Shown piece after piece: positions 50,842 through 60,500 of a stretch of 64,000 nt of DNA (the first letter of the stretch is position 1; each line of letters opens with the position of its first letter). Under the pieces are notes generated by a model, which made no database searches, was not told the DNA's origin, and was given only the letters and a program-made list of their open reading frames with translations. The stretch lies in assembly GCF_963677685.1 (NCBI RefSeq), contig NZ_OY782186.1, positions 2,666,001 through 2,730,000 of the forward strand, read 5' to 3'. The position numbers were made by a program, and so were the translations under genes. The stretch is from an uncultured Bacteroides sp. GTDB lineage: Bacteria; Bacteroidota; Bacteroidia; Bacteroidales; Bacteroidaceae.

Positions 50842-52029
50842 ATGGGATTATTACAAGAGAAGTTAGCAAAATACGACCTGCCGCAACAAGTAAAGGCAAA
50901 AGGCGTATACCCTTACTTTCGATGCATCGAAAGTGAACAGAACACAGAAGTAATCATGAGCGGCAAAAAAGTATTGATGTTTGGCTCTAACTCCTATCTA
51001 GGTTTAACAAATCATCCGAAAGTTATTGAAGCTGCCGTTGAAGCCACTCGCAAATACGGCACCGGTTGCGCGGGTTCACGTTTCCTCAACGGAACTTTAG
51101 ATCTTCACCTTCAATTAGAAAAAGAATTAGCTGAATTCGTTGGTAAAAAAGACGCAATCATTTATTCTACAGGATTTCAAGTAAACTTAGGTGTAGTGTC
51201 TTGTGTTACCGGTCGCGAAGACTATATCATTTGTGACGAACTTGATCATGCTTCTATTGTAGAAGGACGTCGTCTCTCTTTTTCTACTGCTTTAAAATTT
51301 AAGCACAACGACATGTCGTCTTTGGAAAAAGAACTACAAAAATGCAAACCAGAGTCTGTTAAATTGATCGTAGTCGATGGAGTATTCAGTATGGAAGGAG
51401 ACATTGCCAACCTACCGGAAATTGTCCGCCTTTCAAAGAAGTACAATGCAAGCATCATGGTCGACGAAGCGCACGGTTTAGGTGTCTTAGGTAGACAAGG
51501 CCGCGGAACTTGTGATCACTTTGGTGTTACCAATGATGTAGATCTAATCATGGGAACTTTTAGTAAATCTCTAGCTGCTATTGGAGGTTTCATCGCTGCT
51601 GACGAAGAGGTAATCAACTATCTCCGCCACAACTCACGCTCTTATATCTTTAGCGCAAGTAACACTCCCGCAGCTACAGCCGCAGCACGTGCAGCACTAC
51701 AAATCATGAAAAGTGAGCCTGAGCGCATTCAGCATCTTTGGGACATGACCAATTATTCACTCAAACGCTTCCGCGACATAGGCTTTGAAATTGGGCATAC
51801 GGCAACTCCTATCATTCCACTTTATGTGCGTGACATGGAAAAAACCTTCTTAGTGACTAAAATGCTATTTGACGAAGGAGTATTTGTAAACCCTGTAGTT
51901 CCTCCTGCATGTTCACCTAATGATACATTGATACGCTTCTCATTAATGGCTACCCATACTCAAGAACAAGTAGACACTGCAATCGATAAACTCGAAAAAT
52001 GCTTTAAGAAACTTGATATCTTAAAATAA
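50842..52029 (+). CDS. spt: serine palmitoyltransferase (alpha-oxoamine synthase)
   Basis: A 395-residue PLP enzyme that condenses serine with an acyl-CoA to start sphingolipid synthesis. The alpha-oxoamine synthase blocks are GSNSYLGLTNHPKV, GTGCAGSRFLNGTLDLHLQL and VDEAHGLGVLG. The PLP lysine is in MGTFSKSLAAIGGF. The N-terminus (KLAKYDLPQQVKAKGVYPYF) matches Bacteroides SPT and not the related KBL or BioF enzymes, although these differ subtly. The leader of about 80 nt contains palindromic AACGGCCGTT within a weak stem. A terminator follows at 52053-52088. Confidence 0.88.
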   Translation: MGLLQEKLAKYDLPQQVKAKGVYPYFRCIESEQNTEVIMSGKKVLMFGSNSYLGLTNHPKVIEAAVEATRKYGTGCAGSRFLNGTLDLHLQLEKELAEFVGKKDAIIYSTGFQVNLGVVSCVTGREDYIICDELDHASIVEGRRLSFSTALKFKHNDMSSLEKELQKCKPESVKLIVVDGVFSMEGDIANLPEIVRLSKKYNASIMVDEAHGLGVLGRQGRGTCDHFGVTNDVDLIMGTFSKSLAAIGGFIAADEEVINYLRHNSRSYIFSASNTPAATAAARAALQIMKSEPERIQHLWDMTNYSLKRFRDIGFEIGHTATPIIPLYVRDMEKTFLVTKMLFDEGVFVNPVVPPACSPNDTLIRFSLMATHTQEQVDTAIDKLEKCFKKLDILK

Positions 52030-52052
52030 GAAGCAATAACATACTAAAATAT

Positions 52053-52088
52053 AAAAGCTGATACAAAATAAGTATCAGCTTTTTTTTC
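52053..52088 (+). terminator. terminator of the SPT gene
   Basis: The stem AAAGCTGATAC/GTATCAGCTTT with a 7-base loop is followed by a run of eight T. Confidence 0.9.
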
Positions 52089-52117
52089 GCCCTTTCCAAA
52101 AGTGCTCCCAAATTAAT

Positions 52118-52205
52118 GGGTTAACTTTCAGAAAGGAAGGGGTTCATTTTGAAAAAGGAATGGGTTAACTTTTTAAAAGCAACGGCTTAAAGTTTTGAAC
52201 AAAAC
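52118..52205. repeat. four-unit 22-bp tandem array with GGGTTAAC core
   Basis: Units begin at exactly 52118, 52140, 52162 and 52184: GGGTTAACTTT, GGGTTCATTTT, GGGTTAACTTT and GGCTTAAAGTT, each followed by a purine-rich tail (for example AGAAAGGAAG, AAAAAGGAAT). The first three are clearly related over the full 22 bp. It lies between the SPT terminator and the sppA promoter. This style resembles the multiple transposase-binding repeats at the ends of IS21/Tn7-like elements, so it may be a solitary end. It could equally be a local protein-binding array. The rest of 52206-52320 shows nothing coding. Confidence 0.6.
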
Positions 52206-52292
52206 AATAGAGTTCAATAAGTGAAGTCAAAAAGACACAATACTTAAACAAAAATAATATTTATACAAGTGTTTTCGTGATAAATCAAAAAA

Positions 52293-52337
52293 AGTTGCGA
52301 CAAACATAGTGAATATCAACTCTATTATTTATCTTTG
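52293..52337 (+). promoter_or_regulatory. promoter region of the sppA-lpxK-PNP-thiL operon
   Basis: TATCTTTG (52330-52337) is the -7 box. AGTTGCGACA (52293-52302) upstream is identical to the ten bases upstream of the SPT -7 box. A short stem AGCCT/AGGCT lies in the leader before ATG 52383. Confidence 0.55.
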
Positions 52338-52382
52338 TTAGCCTAACAAAGCTTGCAGGCTGGCAATTAATAGTTCAAAACA

Positions 52383-54149
52383 ATGAAAGATTTTATAAAA
52401 TTCACCCTTGCGACGGTTACTGGCATAATTCTTACCAGCATTATTGTGTTTGTCATAGGCATAGTAACCTTTTTCAGCATCATGTCAGCATCCGATTCTG
52501 AAACAATAGTAAAAAAGAACTCCGTAATGATGCTAGACCTGAACGGACAAGTTATTGAACGTACATCAGACAACCCACTTAAAGACTTACTCTCTGACGA
52601 CATTTCCATTTATGGCTTAGACGATATCCTTTCATCTATAAAAAAAGCCAAAGAAAACGATAATATCAAAGGTATTTATATACAAGCCTCCTCTTTAGGA
52701 GTGCCTTATGCCTCTTTACAAGAGATACGCAATGCATTAAAAGACTTTAAAAGTAGTGGAAAATTTATCATAGCCTATGCAGATAATTATTCACAAAAGT
52801 TATACTATCTATCAAGCGTTGCTGATAAAGTATTACTGAATCCCAAAGGAATGATAGAATGGAAAGGACTCGCTTCACAGCCCATATTCTTCAAAGATCT
52901 ACTTAGCAAGATAGGTGTAGAAATGCAAGTATTCAAAGTTGGTACCTACAAATCGGCAGTAGAAACTTTCTCCGCCACACAAATGAGTCCGGCAAACAGA
53001 GAACAGGTTGGCGAATATATTGGTTCTATTTGGGGACAGATACTCAGTGACGTTTCCGCATCACGTAAAATTAAAATCGATTCACTTAACGTATTGGCAG
53101 ATCGCATGCTGATGTTTCATCCTGCAGAAGAGAGCGTAAATAGCGGATTAGCAGACACCCTTATTTATAAGAATGATGTACGCAACTATCTAAAGAAATT
53201 TGTAAAGATAGATAAAGACAGTAAGCTATCTGTTATAGGATTAGACGATATGACCCAGGTTAAAAAGAATCTCCCAAAAGACAAGAGTGGCAATATCATT
53301 GCAGTATATTACGCTTTTGGTGAGATAGACGGCAACAAAAGTATAGTAGACGATGAAGGTATCTCGTCCAAAGAAGTCATCAAGGACTTACGCAAACTCA
53401 AAGAAAACAAAAATGTGAAAGCCGTTGTACTTAGAGTTAACTCACCTGGAGGAAGTGCTTTCGGATCTGAACAAATATGGCGCGCTGTTTCTGAATTAAA
53501 GAAGGAGAAACCCGTTATCGTTTCTATGGGAGACTATGCAGCTTCCGGCGGGTATTACATCTCATGCGCAGCAGACCATATTGTTGCCGAGCCTACTACC
53601 CTTACAGGATCTATCGGCATATTCGGAATGATCCCTAACGCCAAGGAGTTAGCAAATAAAGTTGGAGTAAGCTTTGATGTAGTAAAAACAAATAAGTTTT
53701 CAGACTTTGGTAATATCATGAGAGCATTTAATCCTAACGAAAAAGAATTAATGCAAATGATGATCAATCAGGGATATAACCTTTTTGTGACACGTTGCGC
53801 AGAAGGGCGTAAGATGAAAAAGGAAGAAATGGAAAAGATAGCTCAAGGTCATGTATGGACAGGAGCTAAAGCAAAAAAGATAGGATTGGTTGATGAACTG
53901 GGTGGCATAGACAAAGCCATTGCTATTGCAGTAAAAGAAGCTAAGGTAGACGGATATTCACTAGTGAACTATCCGGATAAAAAAGATTTCCTAAGCGAAC
54001 TGCTTAATATCAAACCCAAAAACTATATTGAATCTAAATTGATGAAGAGCAAGCTCGGAGCTTACTACGAACAGTTTAACCTTATCAACAACCTACAAGA
54101 AAGTGAATTTCTTCAAGCACGTATACCCTTTGAGTTAAACATAAAATAA
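52383..54149 (+). CDS. sppA: signal peptide peptidase SppA, 67K type
   Basis: A 588-residue inner-membrane serine protease that degrades cleaved signal peptides. It has an N-terminal membrane helix (TLATVTGIILTSIIVFVIGI) and two tandem ClpP-like domains. The catalytic Lys lies in the N-terminal domain (VFKVGTYKSAVE), and the nucleophile Ser in the C-terminal domain (GDYAASGGYYISCAAD). VNSPGGSAFGSEQIW and TGSIGIFGMIPN are further signatures. The full-length 67K form is as in E. coli. It starts an operon with lpxK 13 bp downstream. Confidence 0.95.
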   Translation: MKDFIKFTLATVTGIILTSIIVFVIGIVTFFSIMSASDSETIVKKNSVMMLDLNGQVIERTSDNPLKDLLSDDISIYGLDDILSSIKKAKENDNIKGIYIQASSLGVPYASLQEIRNALKDFKSSGKFIIAYADNYSQKLYYLSSVADKVLLNPKGMIEWKGLASQPIFFKDLLSKIGVEMQVFKVGTYKSAVETFSATQMSPANREQVGEYIGSIWGQILSDVSASRKIKIDSLNVLADRMLMFHPAEESVNSGLADTLIYKNDVRNYLKKFVKIDKDSKLSVIGLDDMTQVKKNLPKDKSGNIIAVYYAFGEIDGNKSIVDDEGISSKEVIKDLRKLKENKNVKAVVLRVNSPGGSAFGSEQIWRAVSELKKEKPVIVSMGDYAASGGYYISCAADHIVAEPTTLTGSIGIFGMIPNAKELANKVGVSFDVVKTNKFSDFGNIMRAFNPNEKELMQMMINQGYNLFVTRCAEGRKMKKEEMEKIAQGHVWTGAKAKKIGLVDELGGIDKAIAIAVKEAKVDGYSLVNYPDKKDFLSELLNIKPKNYIESKLMKSKLGAYYEQFNLINNLQESEFLQARIPFELNIK

Positions 54150-54162
54150 ATAGAGCAACTGG

Positions 54163-55266
54163 ATGGAGGAACCCCGAAGCAGAATAAATAAATGGCTATA
54201 TCCCGTCTCCATACTTTATGGAACGGTAGTAGGAATCAGAAATAAACTCTTTGATTGGGGGATCCTCCAATCAAAGAGTTTCAACATTCCAACAATCTGC
54301 ATCGGTAACCTCTCCGTAGGAGGTACTGGTAAAACTCCTCATACCGAATATCTAATAAAGTTACTCAAATCCAAATATCAGATAGCCGTTCTCAGTCGAG
54401 GATATAAACGTCACAGCCGAGGATACATACTAGCATCTTCCGAAAGCACAGCCCGTAATATTGGCGACGAGCCTTACCAGATGAAAAACAAGTTCAGTGA
54501 TATCTATGTAGCCGTTGACGAAAACCGCTGCCATGGCATTGGGAAATTGCTAAAGCTCCACGATCCCAAAGCAGATGTGATACTCTTAGATGACGCCTTT
54601 CAGCACCGCTATGTCAAAGCGGGACTTAACATACTGCTAACAGACCATCATCATCTTTTCTGTGATGATAAACTGCTTCCGGCAGGCAGATTACGCGAAT
54701 TTATAAAAGGGAAGAATCGAGCTCATATTGTCATCGTAACTAAATGTCCGAGCGATATCAAGCCCATTGACTTTAATATTATCACCAAAAAGTTAGACCT
54801 CTTTCCATTTCAACAACTATACTTTTCCAGTTTCAGATATGGCAAGCTAACTCCTCTGTTTGAAGAATTCAATAAAACAAAAAGAGAACTCTCTTCCATA
54901 CAGAAAGACGAGCACATACTGCTATTAACCGGAATAGCATCACCCGATACCATCATGAAAGAGCTGCAATCACGCACTAAAAATGTAACCTTGCTAGCTT
55001 TCAATGACCATCATGATTTCAGTAGCGGTGAAATAAATATGATAAAAGAACGCTTTGAGAAAATGCAAAGCGAAAAGAAAATAATCATAACCACAGAGAA
55101 GGATGCTGCCCGACTGATTCATCATCCCGCATTTAGTGATGAACTAAAGACAGTATCCTATACCCTGCCTATCGAAGTACGGATATTACAAAACCAACAA
55201 TATAATTTTAATAAAAACATAACAGACTATGTTAGAGAAAATAAAAGAGACAGCAAGCTTTCTTAA
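54163..55266 (+). CDS. lpxK: tetraacyldisaccharide 4'-kinase
   Basis: A 367-residue inner-membrane-associated kinase that phosphorylates the lipid A precursor at the 4' position. The Walker A is NLSVGGTGKTPHTEYL. The LSRGYKRHSRGY, GDEPYQMKNKF and ILLDDAFQHRYVKAGLNILL blocks are typical of LpxK, as is the PAGRLREF segment. The hydrophobic N-terminus helps membrane association. The last 38 bases overlap the start of the purine nucleoside phosphorylase gene in another frame. Confidence 0.96.
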   Translation: MEEPRSRINKWLYPVSILYGTVVGIRNKLFDWGILQSKSFNIPTICIGNLSVGGTGKTPHTEYLIKLLKSKYQIAVLSRGYKRHSRGYILASSESTARNIGDEPYQMKNKFSDIYVAVDENRCHGIGKLLKLHDPKADVILLDDAFQHRYVKAGLNILLTDHHHLFCDDKLLPAGRLREFIKGKNRAHIVIVTKCPSDIKPIDFNIITKKLDLFPFQQLYFSSFRYGKLTPLFEEFNKTKRELSSIQKDEHILLLTGIASPDTIMKELQSRTKNVTLLAFNDHHDFSSGEINMIKERFEKMQSEKKIIITTEKDAARLIHHPAFSDELKTVSYTLPIEVRILQNQQYNFNKNITDYVRENKRDSKLS

Positions 55267-56035
55267 AGAAAGAATGCATACCAGTCCTGAAACAGCTATC
55301 ATACTAGGTACCGGACTTGGAAGTCTAGCCAATGAAATCACCGAAAAGTATGAAATAGAATATAAAGACATTCCAAATTTCCCTGTATCTACTGTCGAAG
55401 GACATAGCGGAAAACTTATTTTTGGGAAACTAGGACAGAAAGACATCATGGCCATGAAAGGTCGCTTTCATTACTACGAGGGCTACTCCATGAAAGAGGT
55501 AACCTTCCCTGTACGTGTAATGAAAGAGCTAGGCATCAAAACACTATTTGTGTCCAATGCCAGCGGTGGCACCAATGCCGACTTCGAGATAGGCGACTTG
55601 ATGATCATCACCGATCACATCAACTACTTCCCTGAGCATCCCTTGCGTGGTAAAAATCTTTATGGAGATCGCTTCCCCGACATGAGCGAAGCATACTCTA
55701 AAGATCTTATCAACAAAGCCCTCGTCATAGCCAAAGAAAAAGGCATCAAAGTACAGCAAGGAGTATACATCGGCACACAAGGGCCTACTTTTGAAACTCC
55801 TTCCGAATACAAACTCTTCCATATCCTGGGAGCCGACGCAGTGGGCATGTCTACCGTACCGGAAGTCATCGTAGCCAACCATTGCAAGATTAAAGTCTTC
55901 GGCATCTCCGTCATCACCGACCTTGGCGTAGAAGGCAAAATAGTAGAAGTATCACACAAAGAAGTACAAGAAGCTGCCGACGCCGCTCAACCCAAGATGA
56001 CCACCATCATGCGTGAACTTATAAACCGTGCTTAA
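55229..56035 (+). CDS. purine nucleoside phosphorylase, trimeric PNP-I type
   Basis: A 268-residue cytoplasmic enzyme cleaving purine nucleosides with phosphate. Family blocks are TAIILGTGLGSLANEI, FPVSTVEGHSGKLIFGKL, MKGRFHYYEGYSM, VSNASGGTNADFEIGDLMII and GPTFETPSEYKLFHILGADA, and the base-binding Asn is expected in SVITDLG. The start at 55229 lies inside lpxK and implies translational coupling. Its stop is immediately followed by the thiL ATG. This is the low-molecular-mass (trimeric) class and not the hexameric DeoD class. Confidence 0.95.
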   Translation: MLEKIKETASFLKERMHTSPETAIILGTGLGSLANEITEKYEIEYKDIPNFPVSTVEGHSGKLIFGKLGQKDIMAMKGRFHYYEGYSMKEVTFPVRVMKELGIKTLFVSNASGGTNADFEIGDLMIITDHINYFPEHPLRGKNLYGDRFPDMSEAYSKDLINKALVIAKEKGIKVQQGVYIGTQGPTFETPSEYKLFHILGADAVGMSTVPEVIVANHCKIKVFGISVITDLGVEGKIVEVSHKEVQEAADAAQPKMTTIMRELINRA

Positions 56036-57079
56036 ATGACAAGAACAGAAATATCAACCATTGGTGAGTTCGGCCTTATCCGCCGTCTTACCGAAGACAT
56101 CAAATTACAAAACCCGTCCAGCCAATATGGTGTAGGCGACGATGCAGCAGTCCTCTCCTATCCTGCGGATAAACAAGTCTTAGTCACCACCGACCTTTTA
56201 ATGGAAGGAGTGCATTTCGATCTTGTATACGTTCCGCTCAAACATCTGGGCTACAAATCAGCTATCGTCAACTTCTCCGATATCTATGCCATGAACGGCA
56301 TTCCCAAGCAGATTACCGTTTCACTAGCAATCTCCAAACGCTTCAGCATTGAAGATATGGACGAGTTTTATGCCGGTCTGCGTCTGGCATGTAAAGAATA
56401 CCAAGTAGATATTGTTGGAGGAGATACCACCTCATCACTTACCGGAATGGCTATCAGCATCACCTGTATAGGCGAAGGAGAAAAAGGAAAAGTTGTCTAC
56501 CGCAACGGAGCCAAAGAGACCGATTTGATATGTGTCAGCGGAGATCTAGGAGCTGCCTATATGGGCTTGCAACTATTAGAACGAGAGAAAGCCGTTTTAA
56601 AAGACGATAAAGACCTTCAACCGGACTTTACAGGCAAAGAATACCTTTTAGAGCGTCAATTAAAGCCGGAAGCCCGCAAAGACATTATCAAGAAACTAAA
56701 CGATGCAGGCATCCTCCCAACCTCCATGATGGATATTTCCGACGGACTCTCATCAGAGTTGCTCCACATCTGCAATCAAAGCAATGCAGGTTGCCGGGTC
56801 TACGAAGAGCATATTCCCATCGACTATCAAACAGCCGTTATGGCAGAAGAGTTCAACATGAACCTTACCACCTGCGCTCTCAATGGTGGCGAAGATTATG
56901 AGCTACTCTTCACCGTTCCCATAGCCGATCACGAAAAGATCTCCGAAATGGAAGGAGTCAAACTTATAGGCCATATCACCAAGCCCGACATGGGTTGTGC
57001 ACTCATCACCAGAGACGGTCAAGAGTTTGAGCTCAAAGCCCAGGGATGGAATCCATTACAAGAGAATAACAAAGAATAA
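56036..57079 (+). CDS. thiL: thiamine-monophosphate kinase
   Basis: A 347-residue ATP-dependent kinase that makes thiamine pyrophosphate in the last step of the pathway. PurM-like fold with SQYGVGDDAAVLSYP, LVTTDLLMEGVHFDL, GYKSAIVNFSDIYAMNGIPK, VGGDTTSSLTGMAIS and MMDISDGLSSELLHI. ATG 56036 starts one base after the preceding stop. Last gene of the sppA operon, followed by a terminator. Confidence 0.95.
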   Translation: MTRTEISTIGEFGLIRRLTEDIKLQNPSSQYGVGDDAAVLSYPADKQVLVTTDLLMEGVHFDLVYVPLKHLGYKSAIVNFSDIYAMNGIPKQITVSLAISKRFSIEDMDEFYAGLRLACKEYQVDIVGGDTTSSLTGMAISITCIGEGEKGKVVYRNGAKETDLICVSGDLGAAYMGLQLLEREKAVLKDDKDLQPDFTGKEYLLERQLKPEARKDIIKKLNDAGILPTSMMDISDGLSSELLHICNQSNAGCRVYEEHIPIDYQTAVMAEEFNMNLTTCALNGGEDYELLFTVPIADHEKISEMEGVKLIGHITKPDMGCALITRDGQEFELKAQGWNPLQENNKE

Positions 57080-57095
57080 TTTTTTTTATTTTTTT

Positions 57096-57138
57096 AAACG
57101 CTGATAATTAGCAAGATAGCTATTTATCGGCGTTTTTT
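57096..57138 (+). terminator. terminator after thiL
   Basis: AACGCTGATAA pairs with TTATCGGCGTT (one GU pair) and is followed by six T. A long T-rich run also precedes the stem. Confidence 0.8.
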
Positions 57139-57150
57139 ATTAAAGATAGA

Positions 57151-57181
57151 TTTGGTCATTTCAATATTTTCACTACCTTTG
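57151..57181 (+). promoter_or_regulatory. promoter of the tRNA-Phe gene
   Basis: TTTG (57151-57154), 19 bp, TACCTTTG (57174-57181) is an exact match to the Bacteroides -33/-7 pattern. The tRNA begins 18 bases downstream. Confidence 0.75.
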
Positions 57182-57198
57182 CAATCGCAAAAGAGAAA

Positions 57199-57271
57199 GG
57201 TGCCATAGCTCAGTTGGTAGAGCAAAGGACTGAAAATCCTTGTGTCCCCGGTTCGATTCCTGGTGGCACCA
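57199..57271 (+). tRNA. tRNA-Phe (GAA)
   Basis: A 73-base cloverleaf with acceptor stem GGTGCCA/TGGCACC and discriminator A. The D arm contains AGCTCAGTTGGTAGAGC, the anticodon stem is AAGGA/TCCTT, and the loop CTGAAAA places anticodon GAA at 57232-57234. The T arm contains GGTTCGATTCC. The 3' CCA is not encoded, so it is added after transcription. Confidence 0.97.
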
Positions 57272-57275
57272 CTTT

Positions 57276-57311
57276 TAAAAAAAGCAGTTACAATAAGTAA
57301 CTGCTTTTTTT
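57276..57311 (+). terminator. terminator of tRNA-Phe
   Basis: The stem AAAAAGCAGTTAC/GTAACTGCTTTTT with a 5-base loop and T-run stands directly after the tRNA. Confidence 0.9.
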
Positions 57312-57325
57312 GTGCCTTTAATCCA

Positions 57326-57339
57326 TGTTTTATCCATAC
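57326..57339. repeat. 14-bp direct repeat, left copy
   Basis: TGTTTTATCCATAC occurs here and again at 62581-62594, bracketing the helicase fusion gene. It lies 55 bases after the tRNA-Phe gene. It could be the footprint of a site-specific integration (attL/attR core) or of recombination. No integrase is present. Otherwise 57340-57470 is AT-rich without features. Confidence 0.45.
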
Positions 57340-57470
57340 GATTTTAGGGGATCATACCGAAATCCTGAGGGATTGTCCTATTAAGCATAAATTTTAGATA
57401 ATCTGAATAAGAAGAAATCAACAGCATGATTTTTTTTGTATAAATGGTTGATTTTAGAAGCCGTTTCTGC

Positions 57471-57580
57471 TGTTAAACAACGCACCCTCCATTGTTTAAC
57501 ACGAGCACTCGCCTAGTTTAACAGCGGAGGTGGCTTTGTTTAATAACAAGAGGGGTGTTGTTAAACAGGGAAAATCAGTG
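57471..57580. repeat. five-unit 22-bp-phased TGTTWAACA palindrome array
   Basis: Units start at 57471, 57493, 57515, 57537 and 57559, exactly 22 bp apart. Each begins with a near-identical 9-bp palindrome: TGTTAAACA, TGTTTAACA, AGTTTAACA, TGTTTAATA, TGTTAAACA. The 13-bp spacers differ from each other and are GC-rich compared with the surroundings (for example CGCACCCTCC, GCGGAGGTGG). The array ends nine bases before the stop of the minus-strand helicase gene. Two-turn phasing of a symmetric site suggests cooperative protein binding on one face of the DNA. No matching gene product is known to me. Confidence 0.75.
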
Positions 57581-57589
57581 TGTGATTTC

Positions 57590-60500
57590 CTACCTTTCAA
57601 AATACAACTCCGGGAGTATTATCCTCACCTCCTGCTCGCTCCCCTCTTTCTGCCAGTAAATGATGAAACCTACTTTCGCCCGTTTCAGCTCATACCCTTT
57701 TTCTTTCATCTCTTCGATTCGAGCCATTGATTTCCGTGAGAATTTTAAGACCGATTGTCCGCTTTGGTTTAAACACTCATAGCCATTTACAATCAAAGCA
57801 TCTCCACTCATAAGCTGTGAAATCAGAGATTGTCTTCCAGTGAAATAGTCGAGCCAAATATCTTTATGTGTCAGGTGCATCGCCATCTCATTTGGCGGCA
57901 GATAAATTTCGTTGTCTTCAACACACTCCATGTTTTCGACTCGAATATTACTAAGAAAACCTGTATTAAGATGAATAGTCAGATTTTGTTTCGCTCTGGT
58001 CATAGCAACATACAACTGTCGCTTGGCTTCGTCTGTTACGGGATTGAAATTTTCAAGCATCAGAAAAACATTGTCAAATTCTCTCCCTTTTGCTTTGTGA
58101 ATGGTTGAAACAAAAATGGTTTCTCCGTTTTCGTTGAAGAAATCTTCCAGTTTTGATTCACGGATGAAGGTGTCCAGATCGGATTTGTATTTCTTTTTGG
58201 GGTTGGTTGCTTCAAAGTCGTTGATCAAGTTACGGCAAATCTCCAACTTAGTACTTTTTCTAAACTGGTTTATCAATTCCCGTTTGGCATTTGTCCAGAC
58301 TTCATCGGTGATAATGAAAACGTCATCCGCCAGATTTAAATGATTTACAAAGGATCTGACTTCGGTGAGGTTGAACACGCTGAAGCCGTCATTTGTCTGG
58401 ATTAATTGTGCCTGCATCCCGTTTTTCAAGAGCAACCCTGTAATTTGTAGTGCCTCTTCATTTGTTTTTGTCAGTACACAGGTTGTTCCCGTAAGTCCGA
58501 CAGCAAGTATATCTTGCACCAGCGGAGTAATAAGGTTCTCGCTATGATAGTGAATCCGTTTTATTCTTCCGTTATCGGTTTGGCGGGCTATTATCGGAAT
58601 ATCTTTTAACCGATGGCCGATGGTTGTTACAAATTGATTGGTGAAGTCGACAAGATTGTTTTTACTTCGGTAGTTTTCGACCAACTCATATTTCACCGCC
58701 TTGTTTACGTGAATAAATTGTTCGAGGTATTTTGAGCTTGCACCTCGGAACTCATAGATGTTTTGGTCGTCATCCCCAACTGCGATTACCCTCATTTCTT
58801 CGTTCTGGTTCATCAGGGTATTGATCAGGTGGAATTCATCTTCATCCATATCTTGGGCTTCGTCGATGACCAGAACGGTTTTTGTGATCCGGCTTGCTTC
58901 CACTTCCCCGTTTTTGATCTTCTCAATTGTCTTTTTCAGGATTTCATCGGACTTTTCAAGGCATCCAACTTTGCCGAGGAGGTCAAAACAGTATGAGTGA
59001 AATGTTTTTATCTCGATAAAGTTGGCTGCGTTGCCGATCAGTTTGATGAGTCTTTTTTTGAATTCGGTTGCTGCCGCCCGCGAAAATGTGAGCATAAGTA
59101 GTTGCTCGTGTTTCACGTCTTCCATCAAAAGCAATGAAGCCAATTTGTGAACAAGAACTCTAGTTTTTCCGCTTCCGGGACCGGCTGCAACAACAATATA
59201 TTTTGATTCCTGATCCTTGATGATTTTTAACTGTGTCGGCGAAAGTTCTCCAAAAAGCTGTCTGAATTTGACAGGGGTTACATTCCGTTTGATCTCATCC
59301 TGCCGACTGCCTTTGAAATATCGATTGAGAAACGAGGCGTAGTTCAACTGAAAATAGTCTTCGACAAACTGCAAGGCATCCCGGTAATCGATTAGCATCT
59401 TTTTGGCATATTCACCGACAATATGAATTTGCTGTACCTTATTGTCGTAGAATTGATTCAACTTCTGATAATCTTCAACTTTATAACGTTTTTTATTGTC
59501 TTGTTCAAGCCGCTCGATTGTCAACCTGTTGTAAACGACAAGAAAACCTCCTTCGATTTTGATTGCCTCGATTCTTGACAAATAGAAAAGGGCATCTTCT
59601 ACTTCTTCTATCGACACTTTTTCACCAAAACTCATAATTGAATTTTCAAAAGCATTTTTCAATTCGTGAACGGAGAACTCGACTAATACCTCCTCTTTTG
59701 TTGCGTCTTCTTCGGAATTGTTGAGGATGCTCCGTTCGTGGAGAAATTCGATAATGAATGTTGCCAGTTCGTGGCGTTTTTTCAATTTTTCCTGCAATAT
59801 CTCTCGGGGGTGAAGGCTGAGCACTACTATATGGTTCTTGGAATATTCCGGATTTTTACGCTTGATCCAGTTTTTTATCGCCCAAAAGTTAATGATGGTT
59901 TTAATCTTTTTTAGGTCTGCCTCTTCACAGCCGTTTGTTTGGGCTTCTTCGTTTAGTTCCTTCAGATTGAATGTTTTCTCCTGTTCTTCAAAAAACGGGA
60001 GCAGGAAATTTTCAATCCGGCTGAAGGTCATGACGATATTTAGCGAGCGGTTTTTATTCTCTCCCCGTTTGATGAATGCTGTCAGGTCTTTTGCATCGGC
60101 AAGAATACCCTCTTCCCGAAGGAGGTTGACAATGTTTATCACCTCTTCTTTAACGATGCCCAGATGATCGCTGATATAATCGATTCTCGATTCTGCGGCT
60201 TCTCCGTTCGACTCTTTCCGGCTTTTGCTTGAAAAAAGTTTCTTGATGATACGGATTCCTTTCTCTTTTTGCTTCTCTTCAAACTTTTCAGAAGTATTAA
60301 TTTTGTCGATAGCTTCCTGGGCATTTTTGGAAAGAATACTATTGGCAAAAATTCTCGGCATATTTTGCCCTCGCTTTAGATAACCGGCATCTTCCAACGC
60401 CGCGATGGCTGTCCTCACCCTCGTCTCTATTTCGGTAACGCTATCGTCCCAACCCGCTTTTCGCGCAATCTCCAGAGCTGAACTCGAAACCGTTGAGCGA

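Noticed and set aside
57199..57271. tRNA-Phe 3' end as attachment site with a duplicated copy
   Set aside because: No second copy of the tRNA 3' end is visible in the window; only the 14-mer downstream is repeated.
57471..57580. CRISPR array
   Set aside because: Conserved part is 9 bp and spacers 13 bp, far below CRISPR sizes, and no cas gene is in the window.
57530..57730. Plus-strand open frame over the 22-bp array
   Set aside because: It overlaps the 3' end of the helicase gene antisense, has no protein-like composition and no promoter.
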